Shown: positions 7,054-14,792 of the stretch, one piece after another
Layout of the letters: each line of letters begins with the position of its first letter
Position numbering within the stretch: position 1 is the stretch's first letter
Assembly (NCBI GenBank): GCA_964492545.1
Contig: CAZBKO010000016.1
Coordinates: forward strand, 1-30,387
Length of the DNA: 30,387 bases
Direction: 5' to 3'
Origin: RGIG1934 sp964492545
Lineage (GTDB): Bacteria; Bacillota; Clostridia; Lachnospirales; Lachnospiraceae
Made by a program: the position numbers and the translations under genes
Notes under the pieces: generated by a model
The model's input: only the letters and a program-made list of their open reading frames with translations
What the model was told of the DNA's origin: nothing
Database searches by the model: none

Positions 7054-9719
7054 ATGAATAGATTCAAAAAAACAAGCTGAGACCTGTTTTTTACTTATGT
7101 ATAGGCGGGCTAATTCTTAATATAGCATTATCTAAAATAGTACTATTTATGGGACTGCCGTTATTCTTTGATTCTATTGGAACAATTCTTGTGGCGGCAA
7201 TTGGCGGTATGCTTCCGGGTGTTATTGTAGGATATGTATCTAATTTAATTAACTCAATAAATGATCCAATTACTTTGTATTATGGTGTGCTTGGTGTAAT
7301 TATGGCAATGGCAGCATCAAGGATGTCATCCAAAGGATATTTTAGAAAGAAAAAAGGATTGGTAATTGCAGTAATTGTATTTGCATTCATAGGTGGATGT
7401 GCAGGTTCAGCTATGACATGGTTTTTGTATGGTGGAGGAATAGGTGAAGGAATATCTGCACCGCTTGCTCATTTTATTAACAATCATGGTGTGGGACAGT
7501 TCTTATCACAGTTTACAGCAGATACACTTATAGATTTACTTGATAAGACATTGAACGTAATAATAGTATTTTTAACTCTTAAACTCTATCCGGCAAAATA
7601 TGACAACACTTTTATATATAGCAAGATATACACAAAAGACCAGAGCTTTATTGAAAAGCATACATATTACAGAAAGAACTCTGTGAGAACCGAAATAGTA
7701 AGCCTTATAGTTGGGGCATCAATAATCATAAGTATTGTATCAACAGGAATAAGCTATACCTTTTATAGGTCTAATTTGCAGGAACAATACAGACAGGCGG
7801 CAGTTAATGGTGCAATGCTTGCTGCTGAATGTATAGATGGAAACAGAGTCAATCGGTACCTGGAAAATTCCACCAAGGAAGCAGGATATATTCCAACAAA
7901 GAATGAATTACAGAAGCTGTTCAAAAGCATGGACAACATAAAGTATTTATATGTATATAAGATTGAGGAAGACGGATGTCATGTGGTATTTGATTTTGAC
8001 ACAGAAGATGTCAAGGCACAGCAGACGGGGGATATAGTTGATTTTGATCCAAGCTTTAGCCAATATTTAGATAAGCTGTTGGCGGGCGAAAGCATAGAAA
8101 CAGTCGTATCAAATGATTCCTTTGGATGGCTGATGACATCATATATTCCTGTTAAGGATGACAATGGTGTGACACAGGCATATGCGTGTGTGGACATATC
8201 AATGGAAGATTTTGTAAGAGATATGCAGGTTTACCTAATAAAAATAGTAGCTATCCTTTTTGGAATAACGATTATTTTGGCAGTATTCTCAATTTGGTAC
8301 GTGATGCACAAGTTTGTGGAGCCGATACAGTCCATGGTTGAGCAGTCACTGGAATTTGAAAATGCGAATCCGGTAGAGTGGCTGGACAGTGATGAATGGC
8401 GAGGAAGAAATGCAGTCGAGTCAGGAAATGAACTTGAAAAGCTATATGAGGTTGTGTGCAGTAACCAGGTGGCGGCAGTACATAACGTAATCAAGGCAAG
8501 AGAAACAGAAGTTAAGCTTTTGGAATCAGAAGAATTGAAGTCAAAAAATAGAGAACTTGCAAGTGCGGTAAAAAAGGTGGATGAAGCAAACAAAGCGAAA
8601 ACAGCATTTTGGTCAAATATCAGTCACGATATGAGAACACCACTAAATTCTGTAATAGGATTTACGAATCTTGCAAAGGATTCAGAATCCAATGAAGAAA
8701 AGAATGAATATCTTGACAAGATTGGGCAGTCAGCACAGTATTTGTTAGGCCTAATAAATGACACATTAGATATGAGCAAAATAGAGACTGGTAAAATCAC
8801 ACTGCAGAAGGAGGTTGCATCAGAAAAAGTAATATTTGCACGAGTTATTGCATCAATAACACCTACAATAAAAGCAAAAAATATAACGCTTCATATAGAG
8901 AATGAAGACATGTTAAATGGATATGTTAATATGGATGTGCTTAGATTCCAGGAGATTCTACTGAATATTCTGTCGAATGCCGTGAAATTCACACCTGAGG
9001 GTGGGGACATATATATGAAAGCTGACTGTTTAGGTCATGATGGAAATATTTATCATAATAAGGTAACAATAAGAGATACAGGAATTGGAATGAGCAGGGA
9101 ATTTCTTCCAAAAGTATTTGAGCCATTTGCACAGGAAAAACCATATGAAAATGGAAATTACAGCGGTTCAGGTCTTGGAATGTCAATTGTTAAGCAATTA
9201 GTTGAAATGATGGGCGGACACATCGAAGTTGAAAGTACTCAGGGAAAAGGCACAACATTTACAGTGTTTATAGAGTGCGAGCATGTAGAGGCACCGGAAA
9301 AGAAATTAGATGTTTCTGCATCCAAGAAGGTAGTTCTGAATGGTAAGAAAATTCTTTTATGCGAGGATCACCCATTAAACATAGAACTTGCCAGAAGAAT
9401 TCTTGAAAAAGAGGGAATAATAGTAACTGTTGCAGAGGATGGAGTTAAAGAGGTAGAGAAATTCAGGAATTCAGAACCCGGATATTTTGATCTGATTATT
9501 ACAGATATAAGAATGCCTAATATGGACGGCTTACAGGCAGCAAAAATAATCAGGGATATGGACAGGGCAGATGCCAGGACAATGCCTATAGTTGCAATGA
9601 TTGCCAATGCGTACGACACAGACAGGAAGGCAGCAAAAGAGGCGGGAATGAATGCACATTTGACAAAACCAATAGACCCTGAGATATTGTACGAAACACT
9701 TACTGAATTATTACAATAG
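7054..9719 (+). CDS. Hybrid histidine kinase 1 (ECF-S-like membrane sensor, extracytoplasmic domain, HisKA, HATPase, REC), frameshifted at codon 7
   Basis: The best start is ATG 7054, preceded by GAGGAT at ideal spacing, but that frame (MNRFKKTS) stops at TGA 7078-7080. The neighbouring frame reads KNKLRPVFYLCIGGLILN and onward without a break to 9719. One extra A in the A7 run at 7066-7072 would join them. The intact part from ATG 7149 encodes 856 residues: an N-terminal hydrophobic region of about five helices resembling ECF transporter S components, a membrane segment and an extracytoplasmic domain (about 185-355), a second membrane helix, a coiled coil, a HisKA H-box (SNISHDMRTPLN), an HATPase (N-box LSNAVKFT, G-boxes DTGIGM and GSGLGMSI) and a REC domain with phospho-acceptor ITDIRMP. 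The conserved REC Thr/Ser is Ile here (VAMIANAY). It leads an operon with the phosphodiesterase gene 27 bases on. It could be made from 7149 without the first helix, or whole by slippage. Confidence 0.8.
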
Positions 9720-9746
9720 ACATTGACTGTGGGAATAGGAGAAAAT

Positions 9747-11591
9747 ATGAGATTTATCAGAGAAATATACAGGCTTCTAAAAAATAATATGAGAAGTCTT
9801 GTGATATTTGAAGCCATATATAAAGGCGTTATGCTGGCAGTCAGTATACCAACTCTGTATATATGTCTCCAAAGACTGTTGGAATACGAGGGAATAAAGT
9901 ATCTTGCAGATGATACAATTGCGGTTATGCTAAAGAATCCACTGACATATCTGGCATGTATAGTTCTTTTTGTTGTAACAATATTTACTACAACCATAGA
10001 TATTGCTGCGATAGTTGCCTGCTATGCTGCTTCTTATAATGGGAAGGACATGAAAGTATGGCAGATGTTTTATGAGGGATTCAGGAATGCATTTAGACTT
10101 TTCAGATTCAAAAACACTATGATGATTATAGAAATTGCAATGATTATTCCGGCTATTAATATAGCTGCAATATTTGGATATCTCAGTACAACTCAGATGC
10201 CCTCATTTGTAATAAACTATATTGAGAGCAGAAGATGGTTAATTGTGCTGCTGGCGGTGGCATATGTGATTGTTGTACTGTTGGCTTTTAGAGGTATATT
10301 TGCTGTATACGAATTTGTTGTAAATAAAAAAAGCTACAAAGAATCAGCAGCCCAGAGCCGCAGTCTTAATAGAGGCCATTACTTAAGAAACTTATTTACC
10401 AGCATTTTATGGCAGGCAGTTATGTTTTTGGTGGCGGCGCTGATTAGTGCAATAGCCACAGGAATATCATTTGGTATAATAAAACTGCTATGTCCTGTGG
10501 AGTATCAGTATAAAAGTGCAGTAATGACAATATTTATAGTAGTTACAATTGTTTTTGGATTTTTATCATTAATATCGGTTCCACTTGTGTTTGCACAGTT
10601 GAGCTATAGATATTACAGCTACAAAAACAGTACTGATAAATCTGAAAAAGAATATTTTGTGGAAGAACCGAATCGAAAGCTTAATAAAAAAAGACTTGCC
10701 ATATTTGTAGCTGCAGCAGTGGTATTAACAAATGCAACAGCCATATTTTTGAATGTTGGTGAGGATGTATTTGGAGGCTTTTCATTTTTTAACCATCCGG
10801 ATGTGGCAGCGCATCGTGGAAGCTCAGTGTATGCCCCGGAAAACAGCATACCTGCCTTTGAGAAGGCAATTGAGCAGGGCGTTGACTGGATAGAGCTTGA
10901 TGTGCACCAGACAAGCGATGGTGTTGTAGTAGTAACACATGATAGTTCAATTAAGAGAATTGCAGGTGTAGATAAAAAAGTATACAATCTTACATATGAT
11001 GAATTGCAGGAGTATGATGTAGGCTCATGGTTCTCTGAGGAATACGAGGGGCTTAAGGTAGCAACACTTGATGAGGTTGTTAAGCTGTGTAAGGGCAAGG
11101 TAAAGCTAAATATTGAACTAAAGCCAACAGGGCATGAGAAAGATTTTGAGCAGCATGTAATAGACATAATACATGAAAATGAGATAGAAAATGAGTGTGT
11201 TATAGCTTCAATGAACCCTCAGGCACTTAAAAATGTAAAGAAGCTTGATGATACTGTTAAAACATTATATGTATGCTATGTGGCAGCAGGAAATGTTAAA
11301 TATATTGAATTTGCTGATGGCTATAGTGTAAATGCATCATTTGTTACAAGCATACTTGTTAACAGGGTACACGAGCTGGGAAAAGAGCTATTTGTGTGGA
11401 CTGTAAATGATAGAGATATTGTAAGAAATATGATGAATATGAATGCTGACATAATAATAACTGATAATCCTGTGATGGTGCAGGAGGTCATAGATTATGA
11501 GTATATTGATGCAAGGCTGGGAAGCATTGTTGATATGTTTTTTGACAGAACAGAAGATATTGGTTATGTTCAGGGAGAAGATTCCCCATAA
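9747..11591 (+). CDS. Membrane-anchored glycerophosphodiester phosphodiesterase
   Basis: A 614-residue protein. Residues 1-330 hold about seven to eight membrane helices, like the GPDPase membrane domain family. Residues about 350-590 form a GDPD TIM barrel with the catalytic set: AAHRGSSVYAPENS (His, Glu-Asn), ELDVHQTSDG and VVTHDSSI, then NIELKP. The family hydrolyses glycerophosphodiesters to glycerol-3-phosphate and an alcohol, here probably acting on lipid head groups or teichoic acid turnover products; the exact substrate cannot be read. An earlier in-frame start at 9723 lacks a binding site. AGGAG (9737-9741) fits ATG 9747, so I chose that. DUF554 follows after 17 bases. Confidence 0.88.
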   Translation: MRFIREIYRLLKNNMRSLVIFEAIYKGVMLAVSIPTLYICLQRLLEYEGIKYLADDTIAVMLKNPLTYLACIVLFVVTIFTTTIDIAAIVACYAASYNGKDMKVWQMFYEGFRNAFRLFRFKNTMMIIEIAMIIPAINIAAIFGYLSTTQMPSFVINYIESRRWLIVLLAVAYVIVVLLAFRGIFAVYEFVVNKKSYKESAAQSRSLNRGHYLRNLFTSILWQAVMFLVAALISAIATGISFGIIKLLCPVEYQYKSAVMTIFIVVTIVFGFLSLISVPLVFAQLSYRYYSYKNSTDKSEKEYFVEEPNRKLNKKRLAIFVAAAVVLTNATAIFLNVGEDVFGGFSFFNHPDVAAHRGSSVYAPENSIPAFEKAIEQGVDWIELDVHQTSDGVVVVTHDSSIKRIAGVDKKVYNLTYDELQEYDVGSWFSEEYEGLKVATLDEVVKLCKGKVKLNIELKPTGHEKDFEQHVIDIIHENEIENECVIASMNPQALKNVKKLDDTVKTLYVCYVAAGNVKYIEFADGYSVNASFVTSILVNRVHELGKELFVWTVNDRDIVRNMMNMNADIIITDNPVMVQEVIDYEYIDARLGSIVDMFFDRTEDIGYVQGEDSP

Positions 11592-11608
11592 AGAAAGGAT
11601 ACATCTAG

Positions 11609-12325
11609 ATGATTGGAATAGGTACATTATGTAATACAGCAGCTGTTATTGTGGGTGGTTGTATTGGAATGATGTTAAAGAATGGACTAAACAAGAAAAC
11701 ACAGACATCATTAATGAATGCATGTGGAGTTGCATCAATGTTTATTGGGGCAGCGGGCGTGATGTCAAAAATGCTTGTTATAAGTGATGATGTGATTGAA
11801 ACTCAGGGTACAATGATGTTAATTATATCTCTTGTAGTTGGTACGGTAATAGGAGAGCTGATAAAGATAGAAAATGGTATGGAGGTATTAGGAGAAAACA
11901 TAAAGCGGGCAATAAAGCGGGAAAATGATAGTTTATTTGTAGATGGATTTGTAAATGTATCACTTATAATATGTGTAGGGGCAATGGCAATTGTGGGTTC
12001 AATTCAGGATGGAGTCAGTGGAGATTACTCAATGCTTGCTGCGAAGGCCGTACTTGATGGAATTATAGTCATGGTATTTGCATCAAGCTACGGTGTAGGG
12101 GCTGTATTTTCAGCAGTGCCAATATTTGTGTATCAGGGTCTGATAACACTAATAGCAGCATTTGGAGGAGAGTTTGTGGGCAGTCAGATTATTGACAGCT
12201 TAACATTTATAGGCTCTTCATTGATATTTTGTGTGGGAATCAATATTTGCTTTGGGAAGAAATTCCGAGTTGGAAATATGCTTCCGTCACTGGTAGTGGC
12301 AGTAATAATGGAGTGGTTGATATAG
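11609..12325 (+). CDS. DUF554 family membrane protein
   Basis: A 238-residue polytopic membrane protein starting MIGIGTLCNTAAVIVGG. It contains the DUF554 pattern of a small-residue-rich first helix, GTxxGE (VGTVIGELIKIE), a central cytoplasmic loop with SLFVDGFV, and GAMAIVGSIQDG. The family (YdfK/YqgA-like) has no firmly assigned function. GAAAGGA lies upstream of the ATG. Its stop TAG overlaps the GTG start of the polymerase gene by one base, so the two are translationally coupled. Confidence 0.85.
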   Translation: MIGIGTLCNTAAVIVGGCIGMMLKNGLNKKTQTSLMNACGVASMFIGAAGVMSKMLVISDDVIETQGTMMLIISLVVGTVIGELIKIENGMEVLGENIKRAIKRENDSLFVDGFVNVSLIICVGAMAIVGSIQDGVSGDYSMLAAKAVLDGIIVMVFASSYGVGAVFSAVPIFVYQGLITLIAAFGGEFVGSQIIDSLTFIGSSLIFCVGINICFGKKFRVGNMLPSLVVAVIMEWLI

Positions 12326-13830
12326 TGAATGGTAATAGACAATATTTGTGCATAGATTTAAAATCATTTTATGCATCTGTGGAATGTGTGGAGAGAAAAC
12401 TCGATCCCATTACAACAAATCTTGTTGTGGCGGATATATCGAGAACTGAGAAGACCATATGTCTTGCGGTGTCACCGGCACTAAAAAGATATGGAATACC
12501 CGGGAGAGCAAGATTATTTGAGGTTGTACAAAAGGTGAATGAAATTAATGCGGTGAGACTTCAAAATATCCCATCAAAAGAGTTTGCGGGGGAATCCTTT
12601 GCGTTAGAAGAAATTGACAGTAATCCCAATCTTAAGGTATCCTACGTTGCAGCCAGACCGAGAATGGCACTATATATGGAATACAGCACAAGGATATATA
12701 ACATTTATCTTAAATATATTTCCAAGGATGATATTCATGTATATTCCATAGATGAGGTATTTATGGATGTCACAGATTATCTGAAGGTGTATGAAATGAC
12801 CGTAGAAAAGCTGGCTGAAACAATCATCAATGATATATATACGCAGACTCATATTACTGCAACAGCAGGAATTGGTACAAATATGTATCTGGGAAAAATA
12901 GCAATGGATATTGAGGCAAAGCATGCAAAGCCCGGTGAAAATGGAGTAAGAATGGCGAAGCTTGATGAGATGACATATCGGCAGAAGCTATGGAGACACA
13001 GACCACTGACAGATTTTTGGAGAGTTGGAAGAGGATATGCTAAGAAGCTTGAGAAAATGGGCTTAATGACTATGGGTGACGTGGCAAGATGCTCAGTTGA
13101 AAATGAAGAATTGCTGTATCAGCTCTTTGGAGTAAATGCAGAATTATTAATTGATCATGCCTGGGGGTATGAGCCCTGTACAATTGCCGACATAAAGGCA
13201 TACAAGCCAAAACAGCATGGCTTTGGTTCAGGACAGGTGCTTACATGCCCGTATACATTTGAAAAGGCGAAGCTGATAGTCAGGGAAATGACGGAGCTTC
13301 TTGTACTTGATTTGGTTGATAAAAAGCAGGTAACAAATCAAATTGTACTGACAGTTGGCTATGATATTGACAATCTTACGGATAAGACAATTAGAGATAA
13401 ATACAAAGGTGAGATAATCCTAGACAGATATGACAGACAGATTCCTAAGGCTGCTCACGGCACAGCTAACCTGAATTCACATACATCATCAACAAAAACA
13501 ATCGTTGATGCAATGATGAAACTGTACGACAGAATAGTCAATCCCATCCTTCTTGTAAGAAGAGTTAACATTTCAACAGGTAATGTTATGGGAGAAGAAG
13601 AGGCTAAAACGAAGCAGGAATATCAGCAAATAGACCTGTTTTCTTATATGGAAGAAACGAATAAAAAAGAGTTTAAGTCAGAAGCTGTGGAACGTGAAAA
13701 GAAAATGCAGCAGGCAATGTTAGATATAAAGAAAAAATACGGCAAGAATGCTATTCTTAAAGGTATGAATCTAAAGGAAGGTGCAATGACCATAGAGAGA
13801 AATAAGCAGATTGGAGGTCATAAGGCATGA
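12325..13830 (+). CDS. Y-family (UmuC/DinB-like) translesion DNA polymerase
   Basis: A 501-residue protein starting VNGNRQYLCIDLKSFYASVEC. The catalytic Asp of CIDLKSFYASVE, the steric region (about residues 30-60) and the metal-binding SIDEVF motif (VYSIDEVFMDVTDY) are present, followed by thumb/HhH (FWRVGRGYAKKLEKMGL) and little-finger domains. It synthesises past DNA lesions. Length and the extended C-terminus resemble the UvrX/YqjW branch in Firmicutes rather than short Pol IV. The GTG start at 12325 overlaps the DUF554 stop by one base and has GGAGTGG (12310-12316) upstream. The frame stays open further upstream, but only inside DUF554. A YolD-like gene overlaps its 3' end, as with uvrX-yolD in Bacillus. 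Confidence 0.88.
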   Translation: MNGNRQYLCIDLKSFYASVECVERKLDPITTNLVVADISRTEKTICLAVSPALKRYGIPGRARLFEVVQKVNEINAVRLQNIPSKEFAGESFALEEIDSNPNLKVSYVAARPRMALYMEYSTRIYNIYLKYISKDDIHVYSIDEVFMDVTDYLKVYEMTVEKLAETIINDIYTQTHITATAGIGTNMYLGKIAMDIEAKHAKPGENGVRMAKLDEMTYRQKLWRHRPLTDFWRVGRGYAKKLEKMGLMTMGDVARCSVENEELLYQLFGVNAELLIDHAWGYEPCTIADIKAYKPKQHGFGSGQVLTCPYTFEKAKLIVREMTELLVLDLVDKKQVTNQIVLTVGYDIDNLTDKTIRDKYKGEIILDRYDRQIPKAAHGTANLNSHTSSTKTIVDAMMKLYDRIVNPILLVRRVNISTGNVMGEEEAKTKQEYQQIDLFSYMEETNKKEFKSEAVEREKKMQQAMLDIKKKYGKNAILKGMNLKEGAMTIERNKQIGGHKA

Positions 13831-14231
13831 TAGGTAATGATGATTACAGCGATATAATCAATATGGAGCATCACGTTTCAGCGATACATCCACAGATGTC
13901 CATAGCTAACCGTGCTGCGCAGTTTGCTCCATTTGCGGCACTAACGGGATATGATTCGGCTGTGAATGAGACAGGTCGATTAACACATGAAAGAATTGAA
14001 TTAGATGATAATGCACGTGAAATACTTGATAATAAATTCTTAAGACTAAGAGAAGACGGAACTCTATTTGTGAAATTATCATATTTTCTAAAGGATTTGA
14101 AGAAAGAGGGAGGAGAATACGTTACCATAGAGGGAAGCATTAAAAAACTTGATGATTATACTCAGCACATTATCATGAAAAGTGGTGAAGTAATTGCATA
14201 TGATGATATCCTTGATATTGAAATCCGGTAA
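13827..14231 (+). CDS. YolD-like protein, partner of the Y-family polymerase
   Basis: A 134-residue soluble protein with the clostridial YolD-like signature RAAQFAPFAALTGYDSAV (about residues 29-46) and a C-terminal beta-rich segment ending in GEVIAYDDILDIEI. YolD-like proteins sit beside Y-family polymerases in Firmicutes and are thought to play a UmuD-like accessory part; this is inferred from context. Its ATG overlaps the polymerase stop by 4 bp (ATGA), so expression is coupled. It ends the operon that begins with kinase 1. Confidence 0.85.
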   Translation: MIGNDDYSDIINMEHHVSAIHPQMSIANRAAQFAPFAALTGYDSAVNETGRLTHERIELDDNAREILDNKFLRLREDGTLFVKLSYFLKDLKKEGGEYVTIEGSIKKLDDYTQHIIMKSGEVIAYDDILDIEIR

Positions 14232-14236
14232 AGAAT

Positions 14237-14267
14237 AATGCCCTATGACATCAAGTCATAGGGCATT
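14237..14267. terminator. Bidirectional hairpin between yolD-like and dtxR-like genes
   Basis: AATGCCCTATGAC and GTCATAGGGCATT form a perfect 13-bp stem with loop ATCAA. There is no strong T-run on either side, but the position between convergent genes and the stability fit a terminator. Confidence 0.7.
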
Positions 14268-14283
14268 CTAAATATCAGTTCAA

Positions 14284-14661
14284 TTAATTAGAGCTTCGTT
14301 GTGTTACATGCTGCTTAATTGCCTGAAAGCTTTCCTTGCTAATTACATGCTCGATACGGCATGCATCCTCAGAAGCAATCTTATTATCAACACCAAGTTC
14401 ACAGAGCCAGGAGGTTAGTAACTCATGTCTCTCATATATCATTTCAGCTATCTCACGACCTTCATCAGTAAGATAAATATATCCCTGCTCAGTAACTGTT
14501 ATATGATTATTCTCACGTAAGTGCTTCATAGCAATACTTACACTGGATTTTTTGAAATCAAGCTCTGTGGCAATATCCACAGAACGTACAACAGGAAGCT
14601 TGTGGCTTAATATTAATATTGTCTCTAAATAGTTTTCAGCAGATTCATTACTGTTCTTCAT
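14284..14661 (-). CDS. DtxR-family metal-dependent transcriptional repressor
   Basis: A 125-residue protein with an N-terminal winged helix (recognition helix near KKSSVSIAMKHL, residues 37-48) and a metal-binding dimerization domain, lacking the C-terminal SH3 domain of full DtxR. In the metal-site segment DACRIEHVIS, Cys101, Glu104 and His105 align with DtxR Cys102, Glu105 and His106, whereas Mn-specific MntR has Glu at the Cys position. His79 is also kept, but the residues matching ancillary ligands Glu83 and His98 are Thr and Ser. This points to Fe(II) rather than Mn(II) sensing; that is inference. AGAGGTG precedes the ATG. Transcribed divergently from kinase 2; targets could include the FeoB-associated gene at 18.5 kb. 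Confidence 0.85.
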   Translation of the reverse strand: MKNSNESAENYLETILILSHKLPVVRSVDIATELDFKKSSVSIAMKHLRENNHITVTEQGYIYLTDEGREIAEMIYERHELLTSWLCELGVDNKIASEDACRIEHVISKESFQAIKQHVTQRSSN

Positions 14662-14688
14662 AGTACACCTCTTATATTTAATGATAAA

Positions 14689-14717
14689 AGTATACCATAT
14701 AATGTTAACTGTTTCAA
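14689..14717 (-). promoter_or_regulatory. Promoter of the dtxR-like gene
   Basis: On the minus strand, TTGAAA (14717-14712), a 17-base spacer ending in TGG, and TATACT (14694-14689) make a near-consensus extended -10 promoter. The leader to the ATG at 14661 is about 20 bases. Confidence 0.7.
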
Positions 14718-14729
14718 TTCTAAAAAATT

Positions 14730-14759
14730 TTGTATTATGTCAAAAAAAAGTATTATAAT
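14730..14759 (+). promoter_or_regulatory. Promoter of hybrid kinase 2
   Basis: TTGTAT (14730-14735) and TATAAT (14754-14759) are 18 bases apart. The start near 14766 lies 27 bases before the ATG at 14793, ruling out the in-frame TTG at 14730 as the translation start. Confidence 0.6.
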
Positions 14760-14792
14760 GATAGATATTATTTCTCCAGAGATGAGCAGCAT

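Noticed and set aside
9368..9997. Long open frame on the minus strand (about 209 codons)
   Set aside because: It is antisense to the kinase 1 receiver and the start of the phosphodiesterase, has no binding site and no recognisable motif. It is a shadow of the real codons.
10619..11167. Minus-strand open frame of about 182 codons
   Set aside because: It is antisense to the catalytic GDPD domain and rich in Ser/Thr as expected for a shadow frame.
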